Assembly (NCBI RefSeq): GCF_008065135.1
Contig: NZ_CP042914.1
Coordinates: 3,038,001 to 3,102,000 of the forward strand
Direction: 5' to 3'
DNA length: 64,000 bases
DNA from: Roseimaritima ulvae
Lineage (GTDB): Bacteria > Planctomycetota > Planctomycetia > Pirellulales > Pirellulaceae
Shown: positions 22,871 to 33,700 of the stretch, piece by piece
How the letters are laid out: every line of letters starts with the position of its first letter
Numbering within the stretch: the first letter of the stretch is position 1
Program-made: the position numbers and the translations under genes
Notes under the pieces: model-generated
What the model was told of the DNA's origin: nothing
Database searches by the model: none
What the model saw: only the letters and a program-made list of their open reading frames with translations

Positions 22871-24100
22871 ATGACAAATTCAGACGCTGATTCGGTGGAT
22901 TCCTCCTATAACTCGGTACCCGAGGCGGTCGAAGCGATCCGCAACGGGGAGGTCGTTATCGTGGTGGACGCCGAGGATCGCGAGAATGAAGGCGACTTTA
23001 TCTGCGCGGCGGAAAAAGCGACCGTCGAACAGGTGAACTTTATGTTGGCCGGTCGCGGGCAGCTGTGCGTCTCGGTGTTGCCGGAAGTTTGCCGGCGGTT
23101 AGAGCTGGCACCGGTGGTGTCGCAAAACGATGCGCCGCTGCGGACCGCATTCATGACGCCCATCGACATCGCCACCGCCAAAACGGGGATCACGGCCGCC
23201 GAACGCGCCGAAACCATCCGCAAAATGGCGGAGACGACGGCCAAGACCGAAGACTTTGTGCGTCCCGGACACGTGTTCCCGCTGTTGGCCAAGCAGGGGG
23301 GCGTGTTGCGACGCGCCGGACACACCGAAGCGGCGGTCGACCTGGCTCGCATGGCGGGTCTGACCCCGGCCGCCTGCCTGTGTGAGATTTTGGATGACAA
23401 AGGAGACCGGGCCACCCGCGCCACGCTGCACGGTCTAGCGCAGCGGCACGGTTTGAAAATTATCAGTATCGAGCAACTGATCGCGCATCGACGGGTCAGC
23501 GAAAAACTGGTGCAGCGAGCCGCCGAAGCGAAACTGCCGACGCGGTTTGGGGACTTTAAGATCATCGTCTATTCAGTCGATTACGAAGCTCAGGAACCGA
23601 TCGCCTTGGTCACCGGTGACCTGACGGCGGAAGGGCAGCCACCGCTGGTGCGGATGCACAGCAGCTGCTTTACCGGTGATTTGGTGGAATCGCTGCGCTG
23701 CGATTGTGGCGACCAGCTGGAACTGGCGTTGCAAATGATCAGCGACGAAGGTCGCGGGGCGCTGATCTATCTGCCTCAAGAAGGACGCGGTATCGGGCTG
23801 GCACAAAAGATCCGCGCTTACTCGCTGCAGGATCAGGGGTTGGATACGGTCGAAGCCAATCACGCGCTCGGGTTTAAAGCCGACATTCGCGACTACGGCG
23901 TGGGCCTGCAGATTCTGAAAGATCTGGGCCTGTCGCAGGTGCGGTTATTGACCAATAACCCCAAAAAGACGGAAGCGTTTAATCTCCGCGGCTTTGATCT
24001 CCGCGTCGTCGATCAGGTGCCAATCATCCCGCCGGCCAACGTGCATAACGCCAAGTACCTGCAGACCAAACGCGAAAAAATGGGTCACCAGTTGCCCTAG
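22871..24100 (+). CDS. ribBA: Bifunctional DHBP synthase / GTP cyclohydrolase II (riboflavin synthesis)
   Basis: A 409-aa cytosolic enzyme supplying both precursors of riboflavin. Residues ~15-210 are DHBP synthase: VVIVVDAEDRENEGDFICAAE, GRGQLCVSVLPE, RAGHTEAAVDLARMAGLTPAACLCEI. Residues ~215-405 are GTP cyclohydrolase II: MHSSCFTGDLVESLRCDCGDQL with the three zinc cysteines, LPQEGRGIGL, and LLTNNPKKTEAF. Both active sites look complete. The gene ends 1 bp before the convergent giant gene, leaving no room for a terminator between them. No FMN riboswitch is evident upstream (only ~60 bp). Confidence 0.97.
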   Translation: MTNSDADSVDSSYNSVPEAVEAIRNGEVVIVVDAEDRENEGDFICAAEKATVEQVNFMLAGRGQLCVSVLPEVCRRLELAPVVSQNDAPLRTAFMTPIDIATAKTGITAAERAETIRKMAETTAKTEDFVRPGHVFPLLAKQGGVLRRAGHTEAAVDLARMAGLTPAACLCEILDDKGDRATRATLHGLAQRHGLKIISIEQLIAHRRVSEKLVQRAAEAKLPTRFGDFKIIVYSVDYEAQEPIALVTGDLTAEGQPPLVRMHSSCFTGDLVESLRCDCGDQLELALQMISDEGRGALIYLPQEGRGIGLAQKIRAYSLQDQGLDTVEANHALGFKADIRDYGVGLQILKDLGLSQVRLLTNNPKKTEAFNLRGFDLRVVDQVPIIPPANVHNAKYLQTKREKMGHQLP

Positions 24101-24101
24101 T

Positions 24102-27100
24102 TCAGGGGTGCTTGGGCGTCGTCTTGCGCAGTGTCCGCGAACTGATGGCCACGAAGCACAAGGCGATCGCTACCGGCAGTGGTGCGAAGGCAAAGCCCAC
24201 CAGGCCCATCAAGAACAGCCAAAACGCGGGGGCTTGAACCCAGCGAGCCAATCGAGACCAGTTGTATCCGACCAGGATGATCAACAACACGCTGACGGCC
24301 ACGCCTACGCCCAACGTTTCCAATTGTTTATAGGGGTAGGTGGTGTCGGTCACGAAGGCGGCGGGCAAGAAAGATGCGGCGTGTTCTTTACGCTGCGTCT
24401 GAGCAACCGTCCAGCCGGCCGGTACCAAGGGCGCGGCATCCCCATCATCGGGCGCCCAGTCGGCGGTTCCCAACACGGAATCCAAGTACTCGGTCAGGCG
24501 GACTTCGAGCGGGCTGGGCTCGGCCGTCGTGACTTTCGCTTCGCTCTCGGGATCTTCAGCGGAGGCCTCCGTGGCGTCGTTGTCTTCGGCGTCCGCCGCT
24601 GTTTCCACTTCGTCCGCCACCGCCAATGCGGAGGTGGGGTTCAGTTTTGGGAAGCGTGAAACCCAGGGGGCGATCCAGGCGGAAACCTCTTCGGTGGGGC
24701 GGTTGGCCAGCGAGTCGCGAGAGCGTTCCAGCGACACCATTACCGATTCGGTCAGCGCCTCGTAACGTTGGGTCTGTGTGGCCGCGGTCCACGGGGGCGC
24801 CGAACTGTGGGCGCGGGCCGAGTTTTCCGAGTCGTAGCGGGTGAGCCAGGTTTCGGTGACCGGAATATCCAGCATTTCGGGCAACGCTACACGCTGTAGG
24901 TCGGCGACCTGGACCTGTCCAAGCACCACCACGGGTTGGGCCAGCTGGCTGAGGTTGAGCGGCAAGGTGACGGTGTGGTCCTGGGCGTCGTCGGGTTTGG
25001 TCAAGGGCACCGGCACACCGGCCGACCATTGCCCAAGGACTTCGAATTGTGGGGGCAGACGCAGCTGCACGGCCGACCGTTCGGCGGGGAATAGATCCCA
25101 GCGACAGATGATGAGCGCGGGGCGATCGGGCTGGGCAAACACCTGAACGTCCAGCGTGCTGGCGGCGGCGGCCTGGGGCGTTTGAGTGGTCGCCACCATG
25201 GTCACCGACCAGGCCCCACCGACTTCAAATTGCTGGTAGCCTTCGCGTGGGACCAGAAAGTCCACCGGTTCGTCCGGCCGGGGGCCGCGTCGCGTACCGG
25301 TGGTTTCCCATTCCACGGCGGTCTGTTCGATTTGCTGGGGCACGCTGACGAACAAGCGTCGCGTGCCGTCGCCCAGTACGCGGACTTCGGGCACGGAAAC
25401 CTGGCTTAGGTCGCCGCCGACCAAGCGGCTGCGAATGCGGATTTCGTGGCGAGCCTTGGTGGAATCGGCCGGGAGGATGCGGATCAGTCGTTTGGCGGGA
25501 TCGGCCGCCGGTTGCCCGGACCAGGATTCGGCGCTGCTAACGGTCAAATCCTCGCTCCAGCGAGAGGGAATCTCGACGGTTAAGAAATCGATGCGTCCGC
25601 GGATCGGGCGCAGGTGGATGATCGTTTCCATCGTCCAACGTCCCGATTCAAACGATAATTCCGTGCGTTGCACCGTCGCGGTTTCGGCGACGTTGTGAGT
25701 GACCTCGTACTGTCCCGGCAGGCGGCCTGGGCGGCTGGTGAAATCTTCCTCGGTCAACTGCCAACCCCACAGCGGAACGACACTTTTGGCCAACCGTTCG
25801 CTGGTGGCGATCGGCGGCGTGGACGGGGGTAAAGGCGTTTCTTCGATTTGTTGGACCGCGACGTTACTGCCCCGCGCCATCGAGTACCAGCCGTCGGCAC
25901 AATACACACCCTCCAAGCGAACCAGGGGCGGAGCGAATCGCCCGTTGGCCGGAACGTCCAGCGAACCGCGGAGGTGCACCTGATGGACATCCGCTGAACT
26001 CCACTCGGGCAACGGGATACGGGTCAACCCGCCCTGACGACGAAGCGACGCCGACACATCCTTTCCGGCGACCGTGATCTGGTGGATCCGCATGTTGTTG
26101 GGGACCGCCAATTGCATCGGAGGCGAGGCGCCATCGCCCGGGCGGACCGTGGCCTGGTAATCGAGAATCAATTGCGGCGGGCTGCTGATATCGTCGGAAC
26201 GGACCAACAGCTGTTGTATTTGTTCACATTGCCAAGGCTGGGGAGGCGCGGTGGCAACAAGCAGTTTCGGAAGCTGGCCCTCCGCCACGACGGCCTGTTC
26301 GATGACATCCACATTGGAGTTCCAGCCGCCCAGAAACCGTTCGATCGACATCGGCACGACCAGCCCGGTGTCGTCCATCCGGAAGGTCTGCGTCGGCGGT
26401 TTGTTCAAGGCGATAAAGGTCGGCCCTAACGGGGTGGCGCCGACGATCTGCACCGCCGGAAGGGTGTACTCACGCAGGGCGGGATCGGCGGCATGCTGCG
26501 GCAAACCGGCCGTAGGGGTTTCCCAGGCTAAGCGGATCGGTGGGATTTTGGGGTTGCTACACCGCAACCGCATCCGCCCCGCTTGAGGTTCGGAGCCGTC
26601 GAGTTCGGGGACCACCGACCAGGACGGCGAGAGGATCACCGGCGTGCCACTGGAGCCCAGGTCCAACAACACTTCTTCGCCGCGGTCGTTGATGATCGCG
26701 CTGACGTCCATCAGGCATTCGCCGACGATTTGTTCGGTGGTGGCTTGGATCAGAAACCGCCGGACCAGCGGTGGGGAAACCGATTCGGTATTCGACTGAA
26801 CCGGACGCCAACGCAGAGCCAGCGTTTCGGTCGGTCCCAGTTCAGCAGACAGGTCGCCCATCATCATGTCGACGGTGGAGGCTCCCAGACAGGTCGGCGC
26901 CGCCAGCGTGTCGACCATCGTATCGGCATCAAAGGCCAGCGTACTGCTGCCGATTCGCGGGATCGGAAAGTCGATGCTGTAGATGCCGTAGTCGTCAACT
27001 GTGATCGGCACGTCCAGGGTTAACCGCAAAGTGGTTTTGCCGGGTTTAGGCAACTGCAAGGAGACCGTGTTTTCTTGGGTCAGCCACCGAATCGAGCGTC

Positions 27101-30100
27101 CCACGCCGTCGGCCAGCACGTCCACTTCGCGTACCGACTCGGCCGGGAAGGGCAAGCGGATGGGGCGTTTGATGGAGTCGGTTTCCAGCTCGATGCGTGC
27201 CTCCAACTTGGCCAGCGAAGCCCGTGTGGTGAGGCTGCTGATACGGACGCGATAGTCCGCGCGGCGAAGCAAGGTGGGTGCCTGGGGAGCCGCGTTGGCC
27301 GTGCGGCGAAACAATTGGCCGTACAACTGTTCGGGGACGTAGACGTGAGTACCCGCCAGTTCGCCTTCCTCGGTGATTGGAATCAAAATCGAAAACGGGG
27401 CACTGCGATTGGATTGGCCGGCGCCGTTCGCGGATGCTTCGCTCGCCGCCGCGGTGGGCTCATTGTCAGCGACCGGGTCTTGCCCCTGCAAGTGGCCGGG
27501 GCCGGCGGCCAAGACCAGCCAGGCCAGAAACAGCGAAACCGAAGTGCGCGCATATGAAAAGTCCAGATCGCTGGACGAGGAAGTAGGCTCCAAATACGGT
27601 TCCTTGCGGTTCTGCAAAGCCACCGACAGCAACGCGGCGGCAATCGCGGGCGTGACCAAGAAGCCGCCGATCACCCAGAACCAAGCCGGGCTGCCCAACG
27701 CCCAAGTCATGCACAGCAACACGCCCAGCAACACCAACGTGGCCGAGTAGCGAGCCGTCCACCAACTGAATGCGAACACCAACAAGGACACGATCGCAGC
27801 GCCGGCCCAGGCCAACTCCGCCGAAATCAACCATTGAGCACGGCTGCCATCGGAAAAATCTTCGTGAGAGGAATACAGAATCGGGATCCGCGAAGCGCTT
27901 CCGGGCTCGGCCATGGTCAGCGGCAGCCAGGGTTGGAAATGCGGGGCCACCGTGTCCACCGCGGGCCACAGCCGCCAAGTCTTTTTTAGAATCACGCCCG
28001 AAACGGCCAGTTCCGGTGGGTTCCATTTGCGGACGAACCCGCTGGACATGGCGGTCTGATCAAATTGCAATACGATTTGGCTGGCGGTTCCGGTGGCTGG
28101 AATCGTGATCATTCCCGCGGCGGATTGGACCGCATCGACGTCTAGCGACTGGTCGTTCAGACGGGCTTCGATCAATCGCAACGTGGCCGCGTGTTTGATT
28201 TGCAGCGGCTGTCGGCCGTCGCTTTGATAACGGGCCGTGATCGAGTCGCCCCAGCGGACCGAAGCAATCACATCGACGTTTTCCTCCCACAACACGGCCG
28301 GTACCAGATCCGACAAGGCTTCCGTGACGACGATCGACGATGGCAGGTTGGGTTGGTATCGCAGACGCTGGGCCGCGGCGTCCGGCTGCGAACTGGGAAC
28401 GCGTTGCACCGGGCCATTGGTTTGATCGATGTGCAGACTGGCGGCGACGGTGGCCACCAACGTTTGATTGACCGAAATCGAGGCCGCGTTTTCATCCGAG
28501 GGGACCTGCGCGATCGACGGCAGGTCGATGGTCTGCGACGGTTCCACGCGGTAGTGCCGGCGAGCGGTCAGCTGCAGCGTGCCGCGTTGTTCGGCTGGCA
28601 AGGTGACCAGCCAAGTTTCTTCCTGGCCTTCGTCGGGGCTCTGCAATTGCGGCAACGTCCAACCCGCGGCGGAGCCTTCAGCCAAGGACCAAGTGAAGGG
28701 GGGACGCTGATGACGTTGACCACAACGCACCAACAATTGAGACGCGACGGCCGAAGGCGACTTGCAAGAGAACGTCAGCACCTCGGTGATCTCATTGCCA
28801 TCGCTGGACACGTCCAACCGCATGTCGGCATCGATTTCCGGCAGCGGCCGAACCAATTCAAGCATCGGAGTGGTGTCGTTTTCGAGCCGAAACAATAGCG
28901 CTCCATCGCCCAACGGTCCCAGCATCTCGAGCATCGGTGGTGACAGTTCCGAGGGTTGCATCAACGGGCCCCGCAACACCGTGCCCGCCGCCCAGCGATA
29001 ACTTTGCGGCGGCAAGACGGCGGCCACCGATTGCGTGCGGCAATCCTTCAGCCGCGCAAACCAGGTGGCGTGGATGGTGCGGGCGTTGTTGCCGTCGACA
29101 AACCGCATCAGCCGTTCGCCGCTGGCTCGCAATTGCAGCGTGCCGGCTTGGACATCGGTTTCTTCCGGCCAAATTGTGACAAAGCGTTGATTGCTGGGCA
29201 GTTCGATGACCCGTCCCGAGTCGGCGATCTGCAGCGAATCGATCCGCCAATTGCGTTCGAATTCGATCCGGATTGGATCCCGTTTTTCGCCCACCGCCAA
29301 AGACGCGTTCCAGCGGGCGGCAATCACGCGATCCTCGACCGCCAACCGCAACGAAGTTTGCGCCGAGGTGGCATCGGGTTCGCCCTGCAATTGAATCGCG
29401 GGTGGATGGAAGTCGTTGCCGATGGCGCCTTCCATGATCATCGTGCGAGCCCCGTCTTCGGAAATCAGGGTCGGCCGCAGTCGCCACTGCGGTGGAGCGA
29501 CCAATTCGGTGATCTTGATCGAGGGCGTGGTACGAATCTGAGCCTGAACCAGCGGAGTTGTGGTGATCCGATGACGACCGACAAACTGTGGCCAGGGTAA
29601 TTCGAAGGGTTGCCCGGCGACGTTTTGGACGACGCCCTGAAGCGTCAGTTCGACGGGAATCGCCACGTTCGATCGCGGCCCGGGAACCGGTGAAGTCAAG
29701 TGCACCGTGACGCGGTCCTCTTCGACGACCTCTTTCCAACGAACCGGCTTGTTCTTCATTTGGATCGAAGTCGTGCGGCCTTGATTCAGGGTGAACGGAG
29801 GCAGCACGCCGCCGGGCGTCGCTTCGATGGTCAGCTGGGCGGTCCAGAGAGTGCTTTCGGCGGACGCTTGATAGCTCATCGACTGCCGCCGCACGACCAG
29901 CGGCGGCTGGTCATTGGGCGGCGCGATCTTAACCACCGTCAATTCCACTTCGTCCAAGCCGCCCAATTCCAGGCGATACCACCGCAGCGGCGTATCGACC
30001 GTCGTCATGCCGGCTTCGGGCGGCGGACTGGCCAGTTCCCGCAACACGCCCCGGTCGATACTCAGACGCATGGCTTCGGGCAAATTGATAAACATCTGGC

Positions 30101-30701
30101 TCCGTGCACACGGCGGAATCTGCAGCTTCATCCGCACCGATTGATCGGGCAACTCCACGCCGGCCAAAGACCAGGCGACATCCAGTTGCGTGTCGCTGGC
30201 CAGAGCCACCACGCTGTGGCCGTCCTTGTCGGTCAACCACCGGGCGGCCGAGTTGGCCTGTTCGGCGGTCGATAGTTTGGGAGCCGCTATCGCCCAGTTC
30301 ACGCGTCCCAAATCCAGCCGCGTGGGTTGGTCGCCGGAATAAGCGATATCCAAGGTGGTTTGCGGTGAACGCAGGGACAGGGTCTGAGGGTCGTAACGGA
30401 CGCGGTACAGGACCCGATTCAGCCGCGGCTTGCTGTCGCTCAGTTGGTCGGCCTGTTGCCGTTGCTCTTCCAACAGCCGCTCCAGTTCCTCGGCCGCCAC
30501 GGGCCGGTAGTCGCTGGGCAATAATTTGGCTTCTTGGTTTTCCAGCACAAAGATGCGACGGTAACGAATACCCGATTCCGTCTCGTCACGCGGCGACTGC
30601 GCAGGGGCGAGTGTTACCAGCCCACTGATGAGCAGCAGGCAAGTTGTCAGCGACTGGATCAGCAACCACTTGGCGGGCCGCAGGGGCAGGCCAATCGTCA
30701 C
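24102..30701 (-). CDS. Giant exported membrane protein, two fused modules, unknown function
   Basis: A 2199-aa protein. The signal peptide (LLIQSLTTCLLLISGLVTLAPAQS) is followed by a ~920-residue strand-rich region. Three membrane helices lie near residues 960-1035, and a fourth hydrophobic stretch near 1060 (TSVSLFLAWLVLAAGPGHLQGQ) looks just like a second signal peptide. A second ~1000-residue strand-rich region follows, then two or three helices at the C-terminus (VGVAVSVLLIILVGYNW, FWLFLMGLVGFAFAPLPVAIALCFVAI). Each module opens with a similar short motif (KLLPSDYRPVAAEELERLLEE; THVYVPEQLYGQLFRR). This suggests fusion of two secreted proteins. The start overlaps the stop of the upstream ~1077-aa gene by 4 bp. 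No enzyme motif is seen; a surface or envelope structural role is a guess. Confidence 0.82.
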   Translation of the reverse strand: MTIGLPLRPAKWLLIQSLTTCLLLISGLVTLAPAQSPRDETESGIRYRRIFVLENQEAKLLPSDYRPVAAEELERLLEEQRQQADQLSDSKPRLNRVLYRVRYDPQTLSLRSPQTTLDIAYSGDQPTRLDLGRVNWAIAAPKLSTAEQANSAARWLTDKDGHSVVALASDTQLDVAWSLAGVELPDQSVRMKLQIPPCARSQMFINLPEAMRLSIDRGVLRELASPPPEAGMTTVDTPLRWYRLELGGLDEVELTVVKIAPPNDQPPLVVRRQSMSYQASAESTLWTAQLTIEATPGGVLPPFTLNQGRTTSIQMKNKPVRWKEVVEEDRVTVHLTSPVPGPRSNVAIPVELTLQGVVQNVAGQPFELPWPQFVGRHRITTTPLVQAQIRTTPSIKITELVAPPQWRLRPTLISEDGARTMIMEGAIGNDFHPPAIQLQGEPDATSAQTSLRLAVEDRVIAARWNASLAVGEKRDPIRIEFERNWRIDSLQIADSGRVIELPSNQRFVTIWPEETDVQAGTLQLRASGERLMRFVDGNNARTIHATWFARLKDCRTQSVAAVLPPQSYRWAAGTVLRGPLMQPSELSPPMLEMLGPLGDGALLFRLENDTTPMLELVRPLPEIDADMRLDVSSDGNEITEVLTFSCKSPSAVASQLLVRCGQRHQRPPFTWSLAEGSAAGWTLPQLQSPDEGQEETWLVTLPAEQRGTLQLTARRHYRVEPSQTIDLPSIAQVPSDENAASISVNQTLVATVAASLHIDQTNGPVQRVPSSQPDAAAQRLRYQPNLPSSIVVTEALSDLVPAVLWEENVDVIASVRWGDSITARYQSDGRQPLQIKHAATLRLIEARLNDQSLDVDAVQSAAGMITIPATGTASQIVLQFDQTAMSSGFVRKWNPPELAVSGVILKKTWRLWPAVDTVAPHFQPWLPLTMAEPGSASRIPILYSSHEDFSDGSRAQWLISAELAWAGAAIVSLLVFAFSWWTARYSATLVLLGVLLCMTWALGSPAWFWVIGGFLVTPAIAAALLSVALQNRKEPYLEPTSSSSDLDFSYARTSVSLFLAWLVLAAGPGHLQGQDPVADNEPTAAASEASANGAGQSNRSAPFSILIPITEEGELAGTHVYVPEQLYGQLFRRTANAAPQAPTLLRRADYRVRISSLTTRASLAKLEARIELETDSIKRPIRLPFPAESVREVDVLADGVGRSIRWLTQENTVSLQLPKPGKTTLRLTLDVPITVDDYGIYSIDFPIPRIGSSTLAFDADTMVDTLAAPTCLGASTVDMMMGDLSAELGPTETLALRWRPVQSNTESVSPPLVRRFLIQATTEQIVGECLMDVSAIINDRGEEVLLDLGSSGTPVILSPSWSVVPELDGSEPQAGRMRLRCSNPKIPPIRLAWETPTAGLPQHAADPALREYTLPAVQIVGATPLGPTFIALNKPPTQTFRMDDTGLVVPMSIERFLGGWNSNVDVIEQAVVAEGQLPKLLVATAPPQPWQCEQIQQLLVRSDDISSPPQLILDYQATVRPGDGASPPMQLAVPNNMRIHQITVAGKDVSASLRRQGGLTRIPLPEWSSADVHQVHLRGSLDVPANGRFAPPLVRLEGVYCADGWYSMARGSNVAVQQIEETPLPPSTPPIATSERLAKSVVPLWGWQLTEEDFTSRPGRLPGQYEVTHNVAETATVQRTELSFESGRWTMETIIHLRPIRGRIDFLTVEIPSRWSEDLTVSSAESWSGQPAADPAKRLIRILPADSTKARHEIRIRSRLVGGDLSQVSVPEVRVLGDGTRRLFVSVPQQIEQTAVEWETTGTRRGPRPDEPVDFLVPREGYQQFEVGGAWSVTMVATTQTPQAAAASTLDVQVFAQPDRPALIICRWDLFPAERSAVQLRLPPQFEVLGQWSAGVPVPLTKPDDAQDHTVTLPLNLSQLAQPVVVLGQVQVADLQRVALPEMLDIPVTETWLTRYDSENSARAHSSAPPWTAATQTQRYEALTESVMVSLERSRDSLANRPTEEVSAWIAPWVSRFPKLNPTSALAVADEVETAADAEDNDATEASAEDPESEAKVTTAEPSPLEVRLTEYLDSVLGTADWAPDDGDAAPLVPAGWTVAQTQRKEHAASFLPAAFVTDTTYPYKQLETLGVGVAVSVLLIILVGYNWSRLARWVQAPAFWLFLMGLVGFAFAPLPVAIALCFVAISSRTLRKTTPKHP

Positions 30702-33700
30702 GACTCGTCTCCGCTGTTGATCGCTACTTGCAGAGATCGCGTTTGGGTGGAGCCGGTCGGGGGCAGGGATGCTGCAGCGGCGGTTAAAGAACGGGTGGAA
30801 CCATCCCGCGGGCTGCGTTTGCTGCTATCGAGTATCCGTTCATGTGGTCGGGCGCGAAGGGCCGCACGGACGCCCAGCATGACGGCTACCAGCGACATCG
30901 CCAGCAAAGTTAATTGTCCGACCAGGACCGCTGCATCGGGAGCCAACAAGGTCAGCCCACACAGCGCCACGGCGGCTACCACCACGCTGAGCGGATGACG
31001 GATTTGTCGAACGCTGACCAACAATGTGGAGATCAACAATACCACGCCGCCGACGATGCCCCAGATCACCGCCCGTCCAAACGATACGGTCCTGAAGGAA
31101 GTGGCATCGCTGCCAATAAACAGATAGCGGTTGCCGATCGCCACCTGCTCCTGCATTGTACCGCCGGCCCAACTGGATAGCGTGGCTTCGCTTTGGCTGG
31201 GGACTCGCCGCATTCGCCAGCGATCGAATTCCCAACTCATCGAACGTCCCAGCGTAGGCGAGGCCCAGACGATGTGTTGGTCGGCCGGCAGGATGACGTT
31301 CCAATACACCTGTCCCACGCCCACCGGCAATCCGATGGTCGGCCGCAAACGCGAACCCAGCGATGAGGACTCATGAGTGAACCAGATCTGCAGGTCCACG
31401 ATGTGTTGGGCGCGGTCGGCGGAAAGGGGAATGTTCAAGGCCCCGTCGGTATTGGCAATCCTGGCCTGCAGTTCATCGTCGACCTTTAAGACCACGGCCA
31501 GATTGTTCAGTTCGCGAGGCAGCCCAATCCGCAGATTGCCCGATCCGCTGACGGTCGCCAACAACCGTTCCGAACGACTGCCGCGGCCACACTGTGTGGT
31601 CAGCACCACACGGCTCATCACCAGTCGTTGCTGCTGCAGGGCACGCGGTCGCAAGCGGATTAGCAAGGGACGCGAAGGCAACGCATCGAGGGTCAAATCG
31701 GAGACCGAGCGACCGGCGATTTCCGTATCGATGTCGATCGCCGGAGAGCCTCGCAGCGAAATCGGGACCTCGCCCAGCGTGGATAGATCGCTGATCCCAG
31801 GACGCGGCAATCGGACTTCGATATCGGTTGGCAAAACGGCTTGCGGGTCCAACATCCGGACTTGGCGAAACCGCACACGATGCTGATCGTTACCCAGCAG
31901 ATCCGATACCAACATCACTTGACCGTCGTCAGTCTCTTGCAACACAGCCGGTCGATCGTCCACCGTGACCGACCAATCCTGCCAGTCTTCACTGCTGGGC
32001 ATCGACAAGGGGATTTGCCCGGCCAGACCGCGTTGGGGACGCAGGTCCCATTCGACCAGGGTCACCAGATGGCCTTCTTCCAACGAGACCGAAGCGCTGG
32101 ACTGCAGCGTGACGCGAGGGCGTTCGTTTTCTAAGAATCCGACCAGTTTGGCATCGGGGGCCAAGGTTTGTACGTCAAACCGGAACGCGGGATTACTGCC
32201 CGTGGCCAGTTGGAAAGACGGTTGCTCGTCGATGTTCATCGAATCCGCTAGGTCGACCACCAAAGCCAGTCCCGGTTCGGTGTGGACCGTCAGCTCGCCG
32301 GGTTGAATCAGCATTCCGCCGTCTTCGGAAACGATATGCGGCAGCGGCAGTTCGATACGGTTTTCGTCCGCCGGGATCGTCCGCACCGCCCGCACCACCA
32401 ACGCGGCTTCTTCATTGGCATTGCTGGCGGCACTCAGCGAAGACAGATCGATCTCTTCCAGCGTCCCTTCGGCCGACGATTCCAGGGGATCGCCGCCGGG
32501 GTCGGTTTCGATTGACTGCACCGTCCAGCCCCGCATTTCGATCGGCATCGACCGCCCGTCCGTGGCCGCGCCGCTGATCCGAATCACTGTGGTCAATTCG
32601 GCCAGTGTCTGACGGATGCGAACGTCGAATTGGGGATCGACCTGCAACCGGCGTTGCCGAGCCGCCAACCACAGCGGCAATTCGAAAGGCACGCGATCAA
32701 AACTGAAGCGATAGGTATCCGGATCGCCGGCCGGTCGACCCGCTCCCGGTAGATTGCGAACCCAGGGACGCCGCAACCAACGCAGACGGTAGTCTTCGTC
32801 GCTGCGAACTTCCACCTCGCCGCTTTGAATGATCGCGCCGACAACGTGCAACCCCTGCAGCGACAACGGCGATTGGGCGTCGATCGTATCGGCGGTGAAC
32901 TCGATTTCCAGTTGCAGCTTGATCTCGTCGCTGGGCGTCGAGGTATCGGGGATGACGCGAAAGCGTTGTCCGTTCGTCAGCGTACTCGCTTCGCCCAACG
33001 GCACGATCTCCGAGCCCAATTGTTCCAGTAAACGTACGTCGGCCGGCAATTCAAATTCAAAGGGCGCCAGATCGCCGCGCAGGTTGGTGACCGTTAAATC
33101 GACCGAAGCGGTGGGTTTATCTTCAATGCTCAACCAACGCAGCGCCCATACCGACTTGGCTTCCAGCACCTGCCCGACGCCATCGGACTGACTGGCTTGT
33201 CCCCAGTTAAGGCGGAACGTGCCTCCGCTGCTCTCGACCATCAACTGCGAGGTTTGCGCGTCCTGTTGGATCGCCCGCACAACTTCGTCGCCGCGCCCTT
33301 CGGTGGTCGCCACCAGATCGGTGCCGGAAACATCGAGGGACACCGTCGAGGGGGCGGCGGGCAATTGGAACTCCAGCGACGTGCGTCCATCCGATTGCAC
33401 CCGAGCGGCCACGCGCATCGACACTTCCACGTCCCGCGGCTTGTCGGTGCTGAGCCAAAGGATGTGTCCTCTTTCTTCGGGGTCATAGTCGGTTTGCGAA
33501 TCCTCCACGCCCGACACGTCGGCCGGAGCGCTGAGGTGAAAATTGCCCATCCGCAGCGGGATCCCAATGCTGCGATGCTGCTCCACATCAACGTGGATTT
33601 TGACTTTGACCGTCAATTCGGCACGGTGTTCGGTGACGGTACCGGTAACGGCTAGCGACTGGAAACTGTAGGGACGCACCGGTTGGGCATACCCTTCGTC